Assembly (NCBI RefSeq): GCF_002355275.1
Contig: NZ_CP023449.1
Span: 2,520,001 to 2,584,000 of the forward strand
Length of the DNA: 64,000 bases
Direction: 5' to 3'
Origin: Rhizorhabdus dicambivorans
GTDB taxonomy: Bacteria; Pseudomonadota; Alphaproteobacteria; Sphingomonadales; Sphingomonadaceae
The notes under the pieces were generated by a model. That model was not told the DNA's origin and searched no databases. It worked only from the letters and a program-made list of their open reading frames with translations. The translations under genes were made by a program, and so were the position numbers. Below are positions 1 to 9,256 of this stretch, piece after piece; the first letter of the stretch is position 1, and each line of letters opens with the position of its first letter.

Positions 1-1
1 C

Positions 2-1564
2 GCCCAGCGCGTCGAGGCCGAGATCAAGTCGATCGCCCCCCAGGTCCGCATGCCCGGCTTCCGCCCCGGCAAGGTTCCGCCGAACATCGTCAAGAAGATG
101 CATGGCCCGGCGATCGAGCAGGACGTGCTGAACAAGACCGTGCAGGACGGCGTCCAGCAGCTGCTCGCCGAGCAGAAGCTGCGTCCCGCCATGCAGCCGT
201 CGGTCGAGCTGGTCGGCGGAGACTATGAGTCGGGCAAGGACGTGTCGCTCAAGGTCGAGCTGGAGGTCCTTCCCGAGGTGCCGCCGCCCGCGATCGAGGG
301 CCTGAAGCTCGAACGCCTGACCGTCGCCGCCGATCAGGCCGCGATCGACGAGCAGATCGGGCGCATCGCCGGCCAGCAGAAGCGCTATGACGACGCCCAG
401 GAAGGCCATCCGGCCGTCGAGGGCGATCTGGTCGTGATGGATTATAAGGGCACCGTAGACGGTGTCGCCTTCGATGGCGGCACCGGCGAGGGCATGTCGG
501 TCGAGCTCGGCTCGGGCCGGCTGATCCCGGGCTTCGAGGAGCAGCTCGAAGGCGTCAAGAAGGGCGAGAGCCGTTCGCTGAACGTCACCTTCCCGAAGGA
601 TTATGGCGAGAAGTCGCTAGCCGGCAAGGCCGCGGTGTTCGATGTGACCGTTACCGACGTGCGCATACCGGGCGAGACCAAGGTGGACGACGAGTTCGCC
701 AAGTCGCTCGGCCTCGAAGGCCTCGACCAGCTTCGCGACCTGCTCAAGGGCCAGTTCGAGCAGGAGCTGAACGGCCTCACGCGCACCCATATGAAGCGCA
801 AGCTGCTCGACCAGCTCGCGGCGGCCCATGACTTCCCGGTCCCGCCGTCGATGGTCGAGGCCGAGTTCCAGCAGATCTGGGCGCAGCTCGAGCATGAGGC
901 GAGCCACGAGGAGGATCCCGAGGCCGCCCGCGCCGAGATGGAGAAGGATCGCGCCGATTATCAGGCGATCGCCGAGCGCCGCGTCCGCCTGGGCCTGCTC
1001 CTGTCGGAGATCGGCCAGCAGAACGGCGTCGAGGTGACCCAGCAGGAGATGCAGCGCCTCGTCCTGCAGGCCGCGCAGCAGTACGGCCCCAAGGACCGCG
1101 ACCGGTTCATCCAGTATGTCCAGCAGGACCCGATGGCCGCCGCCCAGCTCCGTGCGCCGCTCTATGAGGACAAGGTCATCGACTTCCTGTTCGAGAAGGC
1201 CGAGATCAGCGACCGCGAAGTGACCCGCGAGGAGCTGGAAGCCGCGATCGAGGCCGATGAGGAAGTGATCGGCAAGGGCCATGTCCATGGTCCGGATTGT
1301 GGCCACGACCATGATCACGGCCACGTCCATGGTCCGGATTGCGACCACGACCATGACGAGAAGCCGGCCAAGAAGCCCGCTCCCAAGAAGAAGGCCGCCG
1401 CCAAGGAAGAAGCTCCCGCCGAGGCCGTAGCCGAGGAGGCCGCCCCGGCGCCGAAGAAGGCCCCGGCCAAGAAGGCCGCCGCTGCCAAGGCCGAGGAAGC
1501 TCCCGCCGAGAAGGCCGCTGCGCCGAAGAAGGCTCCGGCCAAGAAGAAGACTGCCGCCGAGTAA
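2..1564 (+). CDS. tig: Trigger factor, ribosome-associated chaperone and prolyl isomerase (5' end outside window)
   Basis: Trigger factor binds ribosomal protein L23 at the exit tunnel and shields nascent chains. The frame is open from base 2, so the true start lies upstream of the window. The ribosome-docking signature GFRPGKVP is present (bases 53-76), followed by an FKBP-like domain (about 430-690) and the helical C-terminal chaperone domain. The protein then continues with a long extension: two 14-residue His/Asp-rich units (HVHGPDCGHDHDHG-like, bases 1277-1360), then about 70 residues of Lys/Ala/Pro/Glu low-complexity sequence to the stop. Ordinary trigger factors end near the chaperone domain, so the tail is an addition. 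It resembles the metal-binding tail of SlyD and may bind Ni or Zn, which is inference. A terminator follows, and clpP and clpX lie downstream, as is common in bacteria. Confidence 0.95.
   Translation, partial: AQRVEAEIKSIAPQVRMPGFRPGKVPPNIVKKMHGPAIEQDVLNKTVQDGVQQLLAEQKLRPAMQPSVELVGGDYESGKDVSLKVELEVLPEVPPPAIEGLKLERLTVAADQAAIDEQIGRIAGQQKRYDDAQEGHPAVEGDLVVMDYKGTVDGVAFDGGTGEGMSVELGSGRLIPGFEEQLEGVKKGESRSLNVTFPKDYGEKSLAGKAAVFDVTVTDVRIPGETKVDDEFAKSLGLEGLDQLRDLLKGQFEQELNGLTRTHMKRKLLDQLAAAHDFPVPPSMVEAEFQQIWAQLEHEASHEEDPEAARAEMEKDRADYQAIAERRVRLGLLLSEIGQQNGVEVTQQEMQRLVLQAAQQYGPKDRDRFIQYVQQDPMAAAQLRAPLYEDKVIDFLFEKAEISDREVTREELEAAIEADEEVIGKGHVHGPDCGHDHDHGHVHGPDCDHDHDEKPAKKPAPKKKAAAKEEAPAEAVAEEAAPAPKKAPAKKAAAAKAEEAPAEKAAAPKKAPAKKKTAAE
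1277..1360 (+). repeat. 42-bp tandem duplication encoding the His-rich tail of trigger factor
   Basis: Two consecutive 42-base units inside tig, beginning at about 1277 and 1319, differ at only a few positions. Each encodes a 14-residue block containing HVHGPDC and alternating His and Asp. The near-identity suggests a recent in-frame duplication. Confidence 0.8.
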
Positions 1565-1593
1565 TCGGCCGGCTTTCGGTCAAGGAATGAAAG

Positions 1594-1624
1594 GGCCGGG
1601 CGGCAACGTCCGGCCTTCTTCTTT
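1594..1624 (+). terminator. Rho-independent terminator after tig
   Basis: GGCCGG (1594-1599) pairs with CCGGCC (1610-1615) around a 10-base loop and is followed by TTCTTCTTT. It begins 30 bases after the tig stop codon. Confidence 0.8.
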
Positions 1625-1627
1625 GCC

Positions 1628-1721
1628 GTCATGCCAGCGCAGGCTGGCATCCATGTCTGTCTCCTGGCGAGATGCCATCTGGCTGTCGAGAGACATGGAC
1701 CCCAGCCTTCGCTGGGGTGAC
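1628..1721. repeat. Intergenic palindromic repeat element (REP-like)
   Basis: The arms TCCATGTCT (1649-1657) and AGACATGGA (1691-1699) are inverted, and the outer ends read GTCATGCC and GGGGTGAC. The element lies between the convergent ends of tig and the next gene. Related elements occur at 40716-40911, 42991-43084 and 57281-57320. Confidence 0.65.
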
Positions 1722-1722
1722 C

Positions 1723-3063
1723 TCAGAGTCGCTTTGAGCGAATTCCCACCGCCAGCGCGAACAGCGCGAAGCCAGTCGCGATCGTCCAGACGAACACCCG
1801 TTCCATGAACCAGGCGTGGACGATGGTGTGCTGCCACAGCAGCAGCAGCAGCGCGAGGATCGCCAGGTTCGACGCGATCAGGTGGATCGTTCGCGCGCGG
1901 AGCAGCGGCTCGCCGGAACGGAGGAGCACCCGACCGCCCCAGATGCCGAAGCCGATCGCGGTGGCGAGGATCGCGCCGGCCAGCACATGCATGCCGGCGG
2001 CGAGCGCGTCGAGGCCCTTGATCAGCTTCTTGATCGCCATTACCGGCCCGAAACCATTCTCGCCGGCCATGCCCATCCGCACGCCCAACTGGGCCGATGT
2101 CTCGCGGAAGGAGTCGATCCCGAACACCCACAGCGCCAGCAATATCTTGGCCGCCAGGCAGGCGATCACCGCCGCGCAGAAGGCCGCCGCCGCTTCGACC
2201 ACCCGGTCGCGCACTTCCTCGGCATCGGTCTCGGCGAGGGCGAAGGGCAGGCCGCCGATGACGATCGCTAGGCCGAGCGGGATGCCGCCTGTCAGGAATT
2301 CGAAGATCGCCGTCAGACTGCCGAAGATTGCCGCCGCGACCAGCGAGGTACGCCGCCCGATCCCACCGCGCGCGGCGCCGATGGCGAGGAACAGCAGATA
2401 GGCGAGGATCACCGCGTCCGATGGCGCATGGCCTAGCGACTGGCCGTAGGATTCCAGCCCGAACCAGCGCGAGAAGGCGAGGAAGACGATCAGCCAGAAC
2501 AGGCTCTCGACCGGCGCGCGTCGCCGAACCAGCGCGGCCATGGCGACGAGGATACCCGCCAGCACCAACAGGGTCTGGAGCATGTGGTACAGGTTGCGGA
2601 TCGTCTCCACCGGCAGCACCGGCAGCAGCCAGCGGGCCAGCATCGTATGGCCGTGGACATATTGATGGTACCAGATGCCGGTGCGGCCCGCCGCCCGATC
2701 GCCGTCGGCATAGGCGCGCAGCGCCTGGCACATCGATTCGCTGCCGCGCTGGACCGGCTTGATCGGGCTTGCGGCAAGCTGGTCCGCGCGCGCCTGCTGG
2801 TCGATCGCCATGTAGAGGATCAGGCAGTCATTATACTGGTGCCGGCCGATGCCGGTGTCGCCCGCGATCCAGTCCTGGTCCTGAAGCGCGCCCGAGGCAT
2901 AGGCGTCGCGTACATGCGCCTCCGCCATGGGTAGGTCGCGGCCCAGGCTGGCGCGGTTCGCGGCGTAGAACAGCGTGAAGAAGAGCAGGGCGATCGGCAC
3001 GGCGACGGCGATGCCAATCCCCGCGCGTTGCAGCAGCTTTCGCAAAACCCCCGGCTTCAGCAT
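1723..3063 (-). CDS. Polytopic membrane protein of unknown function
   Basis: 446 residues. The protein has an N-terminal membrane helix (about residues 14-33), a soluble loop of roughly 110 residues containing [13 protein letters not shown], then about eight hydrophobic helices to the C-terminus. This topology resembles GT-C-type or O-antigen-polymerase-like membrane proteins, but I see no diagnostic motif and assign no function. The ATG at 3063 is chosen because GGGGACG lies just upstream. An ATG at 3090 and a longer frame to 3300 are possible, but the latter would run into clpP. It is transcribed against tig and clpP and interrupts the usual tig-clpP-clpX order. Confidence 0.7.
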   Translation of the reverse strand: MLKPGVLRKLLQRAGIGIAVAVPIALLFFTLFYAANRASLGRDLPMAEAHVRDAYASGALQDQDWIAGDTGIGRHQYNDCLILYMAIDQQARADQLAASPIKPVQRGSESMCQALRAYADGDRAAGRTGIWYHQYVHGHTMLARWLLPVLPVETIRNLYHMLQTLLVLAGILVAMAALVRRRAPVESLFWLIVFLAFSRWFGLESYGQSLGHAPSDAVILAYLLFLAIGAARGGIGRRTSLVAAAIFGSLTAIFEFLTGGIPLGLAIVIGGLPFALAETDAEEVRDRVVEAAAAFCAAVIACLAAKILLALWVFGIDSFRETSAQLGVRMGMAGENGFGPVMAIKKLIKGLDALAAGMHVLAGAILATAIGFGIWGGRVLLRSGEPLLRARTIHLIASNLAILALLLLLWQHTIVHAWFMERVFVWTIATGFALFALAVGIRSKRL

Positions 3064-3196
3064 TGCTTCGTCCCCATATGCCCGCATCATGCCGATCGGA
3101 AGGACGTGCGCCAGTGATTTCCCGATCCCCCTTGAATCCCCGCGGGCAAAGGCCGATGTTGGGCGCACAGGCAAAGCACAAGGACCAGTCCACCCC

Positions 3197-3853
3197 ATGC
3201 AGAATCCGTTCGAAACCGGCCAGTTCATGAACCCTGAGACCGGCGCCCTGGTCCCCGTCGTGATCGAGCAGTCGAACCGTGGCGAACGGAGCTTCGACAT
3301 CTATTCGCGCCTGCTGCGCGAGCGAATCATCTTCGTGACCGGCCAGGTCGAGGACCATATGGCCTCGCTCATCACCGCCCAGCTGCTGTTCCTCGAGTCG
3401 GAAAATCCGAAGAAGGACATCTTCATGTACATCAACTCGCCGGGCGGCGTCGTGACGGCGGGTCTCGCGATCCACGACACCATGCAATATATTCGGCCGC
3501 GCGTCGGCACGGTCTGCATCGGCCAGGCCGCGTCGATGGGCAGCTTCCTGCTTGCTGCGGGCGAACCGGGGATGCGCGTCGCGCTCACCAACAGCCGCAT
3601 CATGGTTCACCAGCCATCGGGCGGCGCCCAGGGCATGGCCGCCGACATCGAGATCCAGGCGCGCGAGATTCTGCGCATGCGCCACCGGCTCAACTCGCTC
3701 TATGCGAAATATACCAAGCAGCCGATCGAGGCGATCGAGGCGGCGATGGATCGCGACAAGTTCCTGGAGGCCGACGAGGCCAAGGCCTTCGGCCTGATCG
3801 ACGAGGTGTTCGACAAGCGTCCGACCCCCGCCGACGAGGCGATGGCGGCCTGA
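3197..3853 (+). CDS. clpP: ATP-dependent Clp protease proteolytic subunit ClpP
   Basis: ClpP forms the tetradecameric serine-protease chamber that degrades substrates unfolded by ClpX or ClpA. The 218-residue product has the full catalytic triad: Ser113 in GQAASMGSF, His138 in IMVHQP, and Asp202 in GLIDEV. The [11 protein letters not shown] and YINSPGG segments are almost identical to E. coli ClpP. The start at 3197 ([10 protein letters not shown]) gives a short propeptide of usual length. A second ATG at 3227 is possible. It has its own terminator, so clpX appears to be transcribed separately. In alphaproteobacteria ClpXP drives cell-cycle proteolysis of CtrA, and an RcdA-like adaptor is encoded at 23066. 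Confidence 0.97.
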   Translation: MQNPFETGQFMNPETGALVPVVIEQSNRGERSFDIYSRLLRERIIFVTGQVEDHMASLITAQLLFLESENPKKDIFMYINSPGGVVTAGLAIHDTMQYIRPRVGTVCIGQAASMGSFLLAAGEPGMRVALTNSRIMVHQPSGGAQGMAADIEIQAREILRMRHRLNSLYAKYTKQPIEAIEAAMDRDKFLEADEAKAFGLIDEVFDKRPTPADEAMAA

Positions 3854-3912
3854 TTTTCTTCTGCCTCCCCCGCAGGCCGGAGAGGGCTTTCCTGTCCGAG
3901 TCGCATGGATTT

Positions 3913-3942
3913 CCGGCAATGCTGGGCATCTGCCGGTTTTCC
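3913..3942 (+). terminator. Rho-independent terminator after clpP
   Basis: CCGGCA (3913-3918) continues into ATGC (3919-3922) and pairs with GCAT (3926-3929) and TGCCGG (3931-3936). This makes a 10-bp stem with one bulge and a 3-base loop. TTTTCCCTTT follows. Confidence 0.75.
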
Positions 3943-3945
3943 CTT

Positions 3946-3961
3946 TGTGCTCCGGAGCACA
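3946..3961. promoter_or_regulatory. 16-bp perfect palindrome upstream of clpX
   Basis: TGTGCTCCGGAGCACA equals its own reverse complement. It sits right after the clpP terminator and ends 3 bases before a candidate -35 element, where an operator would be expected. The binding protein is unknown. Confidence 0.5.
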
Positions 3962-3964
3962 GAC

Positions 3965-3992
3965 ATTGCACCGGGAAAAGCGCATCCCATAT
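3965..3992 (+). promoter_or_regulatory. Possible heat-shock (sigma-32-like) promoter of clpX
   Basis: ATTGCA (3965-3970), a 15-base spacer, then CCCATAT (3986-3992). The downstream element matches the sigma-32 -10 pattern well. The -35 lacks the initial C of CTTG. Heat-shock control of clpX is established in other bacteria, but this promoter is a reading by eye. Confidence 0.35.
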
Positions 3993-4095
3993 CGGTGGAA
4001 CCCCGCGAACGATCATCGCTTCTTAAGATGGTTGTGAGATGGGGGAGGACATGTTTAGGATGCGTCCGATCCCCAGTGGAGTCAGGATCTAGTTT

Positions 4096-5367
4096 ATGAC
4101 GAAGTTGACCGGCGGAGACTCGAAGAGCACGCTTTACTGCTCCTTCTGCGGCAAGTCGCAGCACGAGGTCCGCAAGCTCATCGCCGGGCCCACGGTCTTC
4201 ATCTGCGACGAATGCGTCGAGCTGTGCAACGACATCATCCGCGAGGAGACGAAGGGCGCGCTCGTCAGCAAGAAGGACGGCGGCGTCCCGACCCCGCACG
4301 AGATCTGCGAGCATCTCGACCAATATGTGATCGGCCAGGCGAAGGCGAAGCGGGTCCTCTCGGTCGCGGTCCACAACCATTACAAGCGGCTCAACCATGG
4401 CGCCAAGGGCGCTGATGTCGAGCTGGCCAAGTCGAACATCCTGCTCGTCGGTCCCACCGGCTCGGGCAAGACCTTGCTCGCCCAGACGATGGCGCGGCTG
4501 CTCGACGTGCCCTTCACCATGGCCGACGCCACCACGCTCACCGAGGCGGGCTATGTCGGCGAGGATGTCGAGAACATCATCCTCAAGCTGCTCCAGGCGT
4601 CCGACTATAATGTCGAACGGGCGCAGCGCGGCATCGTCTACATCGACGAGATCGATAAGATCAGCCGCAAGGCGGACAATCCCTCGATCACCCGCGACGT
4701 GTCGGGCGAGGGCGTCCAGCAGGCGCTGCTCAAGCTGATGGAAGGCACCACCGCCAGCGTTCCGCCGCAGGGCGGCCGCAAGCATCCGCAGCAGGAGTTC
4801 CTGCAGGTCGACACCACCAACATCCTGTTCATCTGCGGCGGCGCCTTCGCCGGGCTGGAAAAGATCATCGGCGACCGCCTCCAGGGCAAGTCGATCGGCT
4901 TCGGCGCCTATGTGGCGGCACCCGAGGAGCGTCGCACCGGCGAGACCCTCCAGCAGTGCGAGCCCGAAGATCTGCTGAAGTTCGGCCTGATCCCTGAATT
5001 CGTCGGCCGTCTGCCGGTCATCGCGACGCTGATGGACCTCGACGAGACCGCGCTGGTCGAGATTCTCAGCCAGCCCAAGAACGCGCTGGTGAAGCAGTAT
5101 CAGAAGCTGTTCGAGATGGAGGGCGTGAAGCTCGGTTTCACCGACGACGCGCTGGTTGCGGTCGCCCGCAAGGCGATCACCCGCAAGACCGGCGCACGTG
5201 GTCTGCGCTCGATCCTCGAAGGGCTGTTGCTCGATACGATGTTCGACCTGCCGTCGATGGACGGTGTCGACGAGATCATCGTCGACAAGGATGTGGTCGA
5301 GGGCCGCAAGGACCCGGTCCGGGTCTTCTCCAAGAAGACCAAGGAAAAGGCCGGCGACGCCGCCTGA
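4096..5367 (+). CDS. clpX: ClpX, ATPase and unfoldase subunit of ClpXP
   Basis: 423 residues, the normal length. The N-terminal C4 zinc-binding domain has Cys15, Cys18, Cys37 and Cys40, which bind substrates and adaptors. The AAA+ core follows with Walker A GPTGSGKT (119-126), pore loop GYVG (152-155), Walker B VYIDEID (181-187), the [10 protein letters not shown] loop region and the sensor-2 GARGLR motif. ClpX hexamers unfold tagged proteins and feed them to ClpP. The 242-base gap after clpP holds a terminator, a palindrome and a candidate heat-shock promoter, so clpX is probably an independent transcript. A strong terminator follows. Confidence 0.98.
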   Translation: MTKLTGGDSKSTLYCSFCGKSQHEVRKLIAGPTVFICDECVELCNDIIREETKGALVSKKDGGVPTPHEICEHLDQYVIGQAKAKRVLSVAVHNHYKRLNHGAKGADVELAKSNILLVGPTGSGKTLLAQTMARLLDVPFTMADATTLTEAGYVGEDVENIILKLLQASDYNVERAQRGIVYIDEIDKISRKADNPSITRDVSGEGVQQALLKLMEGTTASVPPQGGRKHPQQEFLQVDTTNILFICGGAFAGLEKIIGDRLQGKSIGFGAYVAAPEERRTGETLQQCEPEDLLKFGLIPEFVGRLPVIATLMDLDETALVEILSQPKNALVKQYQKLFEMEGVKLGFTDDALVAVARKAITRKTGARGLRSILEGLLLDTMFDLPSMDGVDEIIVDKDVVEGRKDPVRVFSKKTKEKAGDAA

Positions 5368-5392
5368 TCGGTATCCACTCCGAAAATCGAAG

Positions 5393-5427
5393 GGGCCGCC
5401 GGAGCGATCCGGCGGCCCTTTTTCTTT
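5393..5427 (+). terminator. Strong rho-independent terminator after clpX
   Basis: GGGCCGCCGG (5393-5402) pairs perfectly with CCGGCGGCCC (5409-5418) around a 6-base loop, followed by TTTTTCTTT. Confidence 0.9.
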
Positions 5428-5520
5428 CCGTTACGGAACGCCGGCTCGCGATCCACGTGCGATGCTCATTAACCATATCTCAAGGGCGGCGCCCTAAAGC
5501 GGGCCGCTCAGGAGAGGTGC

Positions 5521-7662
5521 ATGACACAGGCTGGCCTGCGCGAGCCGCTGAGGCGGATCGAGGGCAAACTCGCAATCTGGTTCACCCGGCTCAGCGCGGC
5601 CTCGACCGGCTGGCGCATGAGCCGCAAGGTCCTGTTCGTCTTCGGCGCGACCGGGCTCGCCATGGCCACGCTGGCGCTCATCACCATCGCTTCGCTGTTC
5701 GCGGTCCGCTCCAGCGTCGGCGGGGTCACCGATCTGGCCAAGGCCAACCAGGCGCTGTTGCGGGTCCAGACCCGATCTATCGCGGCACAGGGTCTGCTGA
5801 AGGATTTCGTCATCAATCGGGACGAAGGCACCGCGCGCGAGCTCACGGGCACGCTCGATGCCGCGCTCCGATCGCTCGACAATGCCACCGACGGCGCCGA
5901 CGCGCTCGGTGAGGCCGATTCGCTTGCCGCCGTGCGGTCGGCGCTGGAGGCGACCCAGCGTTCGGCGGCGCGGATCGTCGACGCGCAACGCCGGATCGAC
6001 ACCCAGATCACCCGCGAGCTCGATGTCCGGGGTCCGGTCATCGCCGAGAAGCTGCGCCTGGTCACCGAGCAGGCCCATGCCGGGGGCAATGCCGCCGCCA
6101 CCTACGCGGCCGGCGTGTCGCAGGCGCGCTATCTGGAGATGCGGGTCAACGTCACGCGCTATGTCGCGTCGCCCAATCCGGCGACCGCGAAGCTGGTGAA
6201 GAGCAACCTGCTCGATCTCGAGGATGCGATGAACATCCTGTTCGAGGAGCTTGAGGGCACGCCGATGCTCGCCACCGCCGACAAGGCGATCGCGGAGGTG
6301 GTGGCCTATGACAAGGCGTTCGACCAGGTGGTCGCCGCCACCGGCGTCCGCAATCGCGAAGTGGGCCATGTCCTGCGCGTCAGCGGCCCCGCGCTGCAGG
6401 ACAATGCCGACAGGATCATCGCTGCGATCGAAGGCGTGCAGGGCCGCAGGACGCTTACCGCCCAGGCCGCCGCGCTTGGCGCGATGACGGTCGTCCTGCT
6501 TGGGTCGGCGGTCGGCATCGCCATCGCCTTGATCGCCGGCATTTTGATGCAGCGGCTCGTCACCCGTCCGATCGTGCGGATGGCCGAGGAGATGGGCGCG
6601 CTCGCGGCCGGCCACCTCGGCACCGAGATGGCCGAGGTGGCCCGGTCCGACGAGGTCGGCGACATGGCGCGCGCGGTCGAGATTTTCAGGTCCAATGCGC
6701 GCGAGATCGACGAGCGTCGCGCCGCCGCGCTGGCTGCCGAGCGCGCGGAGATCGAGCGCGAGCAGGCGCGGGTGCGCGACCGCGAGGCCGAACGCCTCAA
6801 GGCCGAGGGCGAGCGGCGGGAGTCGATGCTGAAGCTGGCCGATGTGTTCGAGACCAGCGTCCGTCATGTCGTCGACAGCGTCGGCGCGCTTGCCCGGCAG
6901 ATCGAGGAGGATGCGCGGCTGGTCTCGCAGACCGTCGATCATAGCGGCAGCCTCACCGCCGACGTCGCCGTCGCTGCGACCCAGGCCAGCCAGAACTCGC
7001 TGATCGTCGCCAATGCGACCGAGGAGATGTCGCTGTCGATCGCCCAGGTCGCGACCCATATCGGCAACGCCGCGCAGATCGCCCGGGAAGCCGCCAGCAG
7101 CGCCAATGCCACCGACGCGATCGTCGGCGATCTGATCTCCGATACCCAGTCGATCGAGGATGTCGTGTCGGTGATCGCGCGCGTCGCCCGGCAGACCAAC
7201 CTGCTCGCGCTCAATGCCACGATCGAGGCGTCGCGGGCGGGCAGTGCCGGCAAGGGCTTCGCGGTCGTCGCCGCCGAGATAAAGCAGCTGGCCCACCAGA
7301 CCGCGGAAGCCGCCAATGACGTCGCCAGCCGGATCGCGCGGGCGCGGGGCAGTTCCAAGCTCGCGGCGAACGCGCTGACCGAGATCGCCCAGACGATCGG
7401 CGAGATCAACGGCATCGCCACCAGCGTCGCCAGCGCCATCGCCCAGCAGTCGACCACGACCGGCCAGATCGCGACCAGCACCAGCCAGGCGGCCGACGGA
7501 TCGCGCAACGTCGCGACCATCATCGCGGAGGTCCATGGCGGTATCGATGCCACCGGCCGGGCCGCGCAGGAAACGCTGAGCGCCGCCGCCGACCTCAACC
7601 GCCAGGCCGACTCGCTGCGGCTGTCGGTCGATCATTTCCTCGCGACGGTAAGGGCGGCGTGA
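5521..7662 (+). CDS. Methyl-accepting chemotaxis protein
   Basis: 713 residues. The layout is a short cytoplasmic N-terminus, a membrane helix at about 37-63, a periplasmic helical sensor of about 250 residues, a second helix at about 316-342, HAMP, a coiled coil rich in Glu and Arg, and a signalling domain. The kinase-control hairpin is recognisable as [18 protein letters not shown] (around residues 557-574) followed by GKGFAVVA. The start is supported by AGGAGAGG upstream. No che, motor or flagellar gene lies within the window, so this is an orphan receptor. The ligand cannot be read from the sequence. It may serve motility or a chemosensory-like pathway controlling something else. Confidence 0.93.
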   Translation: MTQAGLREPLRRIEGKLAIWFTRLSAASTGWRMSRKVLFVFGATGLAMATLALITIASLFAVRSSVGGVTDLAKANQALLRVQTRSIAAQGLLKDFVINRDEGTARELTGTLDAALRSLDNATDGADALGEADSLAAVRSALEATQRSAARIVDAQRRIDTQITRELDVRGPVIAEKLRLVTEQAHAGGNAAATYAAGVSQARYLEMRVNVTRYVASPNPATAKLVKSNLLDLEDAMNILFEELEGTPMLATADKAIAEVVAYDKAFDQVVAATGVRNREVGHVLRVSGPALQDNADRIIAAIEGVQGRRTLTAQAAALGAMTVVLLGSAVGIAIALIAGILMQRLVTRPIVRMAEEMGALAAGHLGTEMAEVARSDEVGDMARAVEIFRSNAREIDERRAAALAAERAEIEREQARVRDREAERLKAEGERRESMLKLADVFETSVRHVVDSVGALARQIEEDARLVSQTVDHSGSLTADVAVAATQASQNSLIVANATEEMSLSIAQVATHIGNAAQIAREAASSANATDAIVGDLISDTQSIEDVVSVIARVARQTNLLALNATIEASRAGSAGKGFAVVAAEIKQLAHQTAEAANDVASRIARARGSSKLAANALTEIAQTIGEINGIATSVASAIAQQSTTTGQIATSTSQAADGSRNVATIIAEVHGGIDATGRAAQETLSAAADLNRQADSLRLSVDHFLATVRAA

Positions 7663-7720
7663 GCCGGTAACCCTTCCTTCAGACAACAACGCTAATTGGA
7701 GCACCCGGGAAAGGGGACCC

Positions 7721-8077
7721 ATGATGAAGGCACGTCACTATTACCTGTCGGCCATCGCCGCGCTGGGGGCGCTCGGTATCGCATCGCCGGGGCAGGCGGC
7801 TGATGCCGCCTTCGAGGCGAAGGTGGTGAAGCTGGTGACCGCCTTCTACTCCTATCCCCGCTCGGCCGAGCTTCGCCAGGAGGAAGGGCGCGCCCGGGTC
7901 CGGATCGTGATCGCGGGCTCCGGCAAGCCTGTCTCGATCGAACTGGTCGAAAGCACCGGCTCGCAGATCCTCGACCGCGAGGCGGTGCGCATTCCGACCA
8001 AGGTCGGCACCTATCCCGCGCCGCCCGGCGGCAGCGCCTACACCATCATCGTCCCGATCCGCTGGAAGATCAGCTGA
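7721..8077 (+). CDS. Small secreted protein with TonB C-terminal-like domain
   Basis: 118 residues. A signal peptide ends near GQAADA (about residue 28). The rest resembles the TonB C-terminal fold: RVRIVIAGSGKPVSIELVESTG, then a conserved Asp-Arg-Glu-Ala stretch and a final beta-strand TIIVPIRWKI. It lacks the membrane anchor and proline-rich spanner of a true TonB, so it is unlikely to be the energy transducer. Stand-alone TonB-C proteins are frequent in sphingomonads and their role is unclear. AAAGGGGAC precedes the ATG. Confidence 0.7.
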   Translation: MMKARHYYLSAIAALGALGIASPGQAADAAFEAKVVKLVTAFYSYPRSAELRQEEGRARVRIVIAGSGKPVSIELVESTGSQILDREAVRIPTKVGTYPAPPGGSAYTIIVPIRWKIS

Positions 8078-8099
8078 GCCTGCGGGCGGGCTGAGGCGC

Positions 8100-9068
8100 C
8101 TACATCCCCAGCGTCTTCGCCGCGTCGTCGAAGCGGGCGATCTGCGCGCTGTCGCCCTTGAAGGCGGCCTTCGCCTTGGCGAGCGCGTTCCGGGCGCCGG
8201 CCGGATCATTGAGCACCATCTTCGCGCGCATCAGCATGATCCAGCGATCGGCATCCTTGGGATTGTCGACGAGCCGGGTTTCCAGCCGTGCGACCATGCC
8301 GCGCGCCATCTCGTCCTGCTGGGCGGGCGTCATCGCGGTCGCGGCTTTCAGGTCGGCGGCATTGGGCCCTGGAATACCCGCCGCGGCGACCTCGCCACCA
8401 TCACTTATCGTCGCGCTCGTCTGCGGTTGCTGGGGTGCGGACGGCGGCGGCACCCGGCCGGCGACGTCGATCTTGTGCTCTGCGGCCACCTCCGCGATCA
8501 GGTTGCGGACCGGCTGCTCCCAGGGTGCACCGGCCGGGCTGTCCTTCAGGATCGCGATCCAGTCGTCGATCGCGCCCTTGTGGTCGCCGCTCTCATTTTT
8601 CTTCACCGCCAGGAAATAGCGGGCGCGGTGATCGCCCGGGTCGATTGACAGCGCCTTGCGGAAGGATGCCTCGGCGGCGGGAGTCACGCCGCCTGGGCCC
8701 GACAGCAGCTGGACCTCGCCCAGCGCCGACCAGATCTCGGCGTTCGACGAATCGATCTTCACAGCCTTCGCATAGGCGCCGGCCGCGTCGGCATAGCGGC
8801 CGAGATTGTAATAGGACCAGCCGAGCGTGGTCCATCCCTTGAAGTCGTCGGGGGTGGTCTGCAGCCTTTTCTCGAGGTCGGCGATCCTGGACGTTACGTC
8901 ACCGGCCTGTTGGGGCGGAGAGGAGGAGGAAGCCGCTTCCTCGCCGCCGCCGCGCGATCGGACTGTGGCGATGGCGATGGCGGCCAGCGCCACCAGCGCC
9001 GCCAGGATCAGCGCCACCCGGGCGAACGGCAGCGAAAAACCCTTGTTTGCGGCACTGTCCTTCGTCAC
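8100..9068 (-). CDS. CycH/CcmI-like membrane-anchored TPR protein
   Basis: 322 residues. One N-terminal membrane anchor (about 14-36) precedes a Ser/Gly-rich linker and a TPR domain: FKGWTTLGWSYYNLGRYADA, then repeats with EIWSALGEVQLL and HRARYFLAVKKNESG. A Pro/Gln-rich linker and a C-terminal helical segment follow. The architecture matches the CcmI/CycH C-terminal half, which holds apocytochrome c for heme attachment in the periplasm. A full ccm cluster is not visible here. It diverges from the operon encoding a decaheme cytochrome c (188 bases between starts), which suggests a dedicated maturation role. That link is inference. Confidence 0.65.
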   Translation of the reverse strand: MTKDSAANKGFSLPFARVALILAALVALAAIAIATVRSRGGGEEAASSSSPPQQAGDVTSRIADLEKRLQTTPDDFKGWTTLGWSYYNLGRYADAAGAYAKAVKIDSSNAEIWSALGEVQLLSGPGGVTPAAEASFRKALSIDPGDHRARYFLAVKKNESGDHKGAIDDWIAILKDSPAGAPWEQPVRNLIAEVAAEHKIDVAGRVPPPSAPQQPQTSATISDGGEVAAAGIPGPNAADLKAATAMTPAQQDEMARGMVARLETRLVDNPKDADRWIMLMRAKMVLNDPAGARNALAKAKAAFKGDSAQIARFDDAAKTLGM

Positions 9069-9256
9069 ATTTATCTCCGAAATTGAGAGCTATAGGCTTT
9101 GATCCGTTCTTGTAATGAATGTCTAGCGGAACGCGACGAAGCTGGTAGAGTGGCGTTGGGGCAGATAACGGGATTTCAGCAGGGGCTGAACGCTTTTCCG
9201 TTGTCTTAATTCAGGGGCCGCCCGCTCAGCGGCGCGAAACGGGGCAGGGGGAATCA

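Noticed and set aside
5494-7722. 742-codon open frame on the minus strand opposite the chemoreceptor
   Set aside because: It is a GC-rich antisense shadow. Its translation is low-complexity (Arg, Gly, Asp, Leu) with no domain, and the plus strand encodes a clear MCP.
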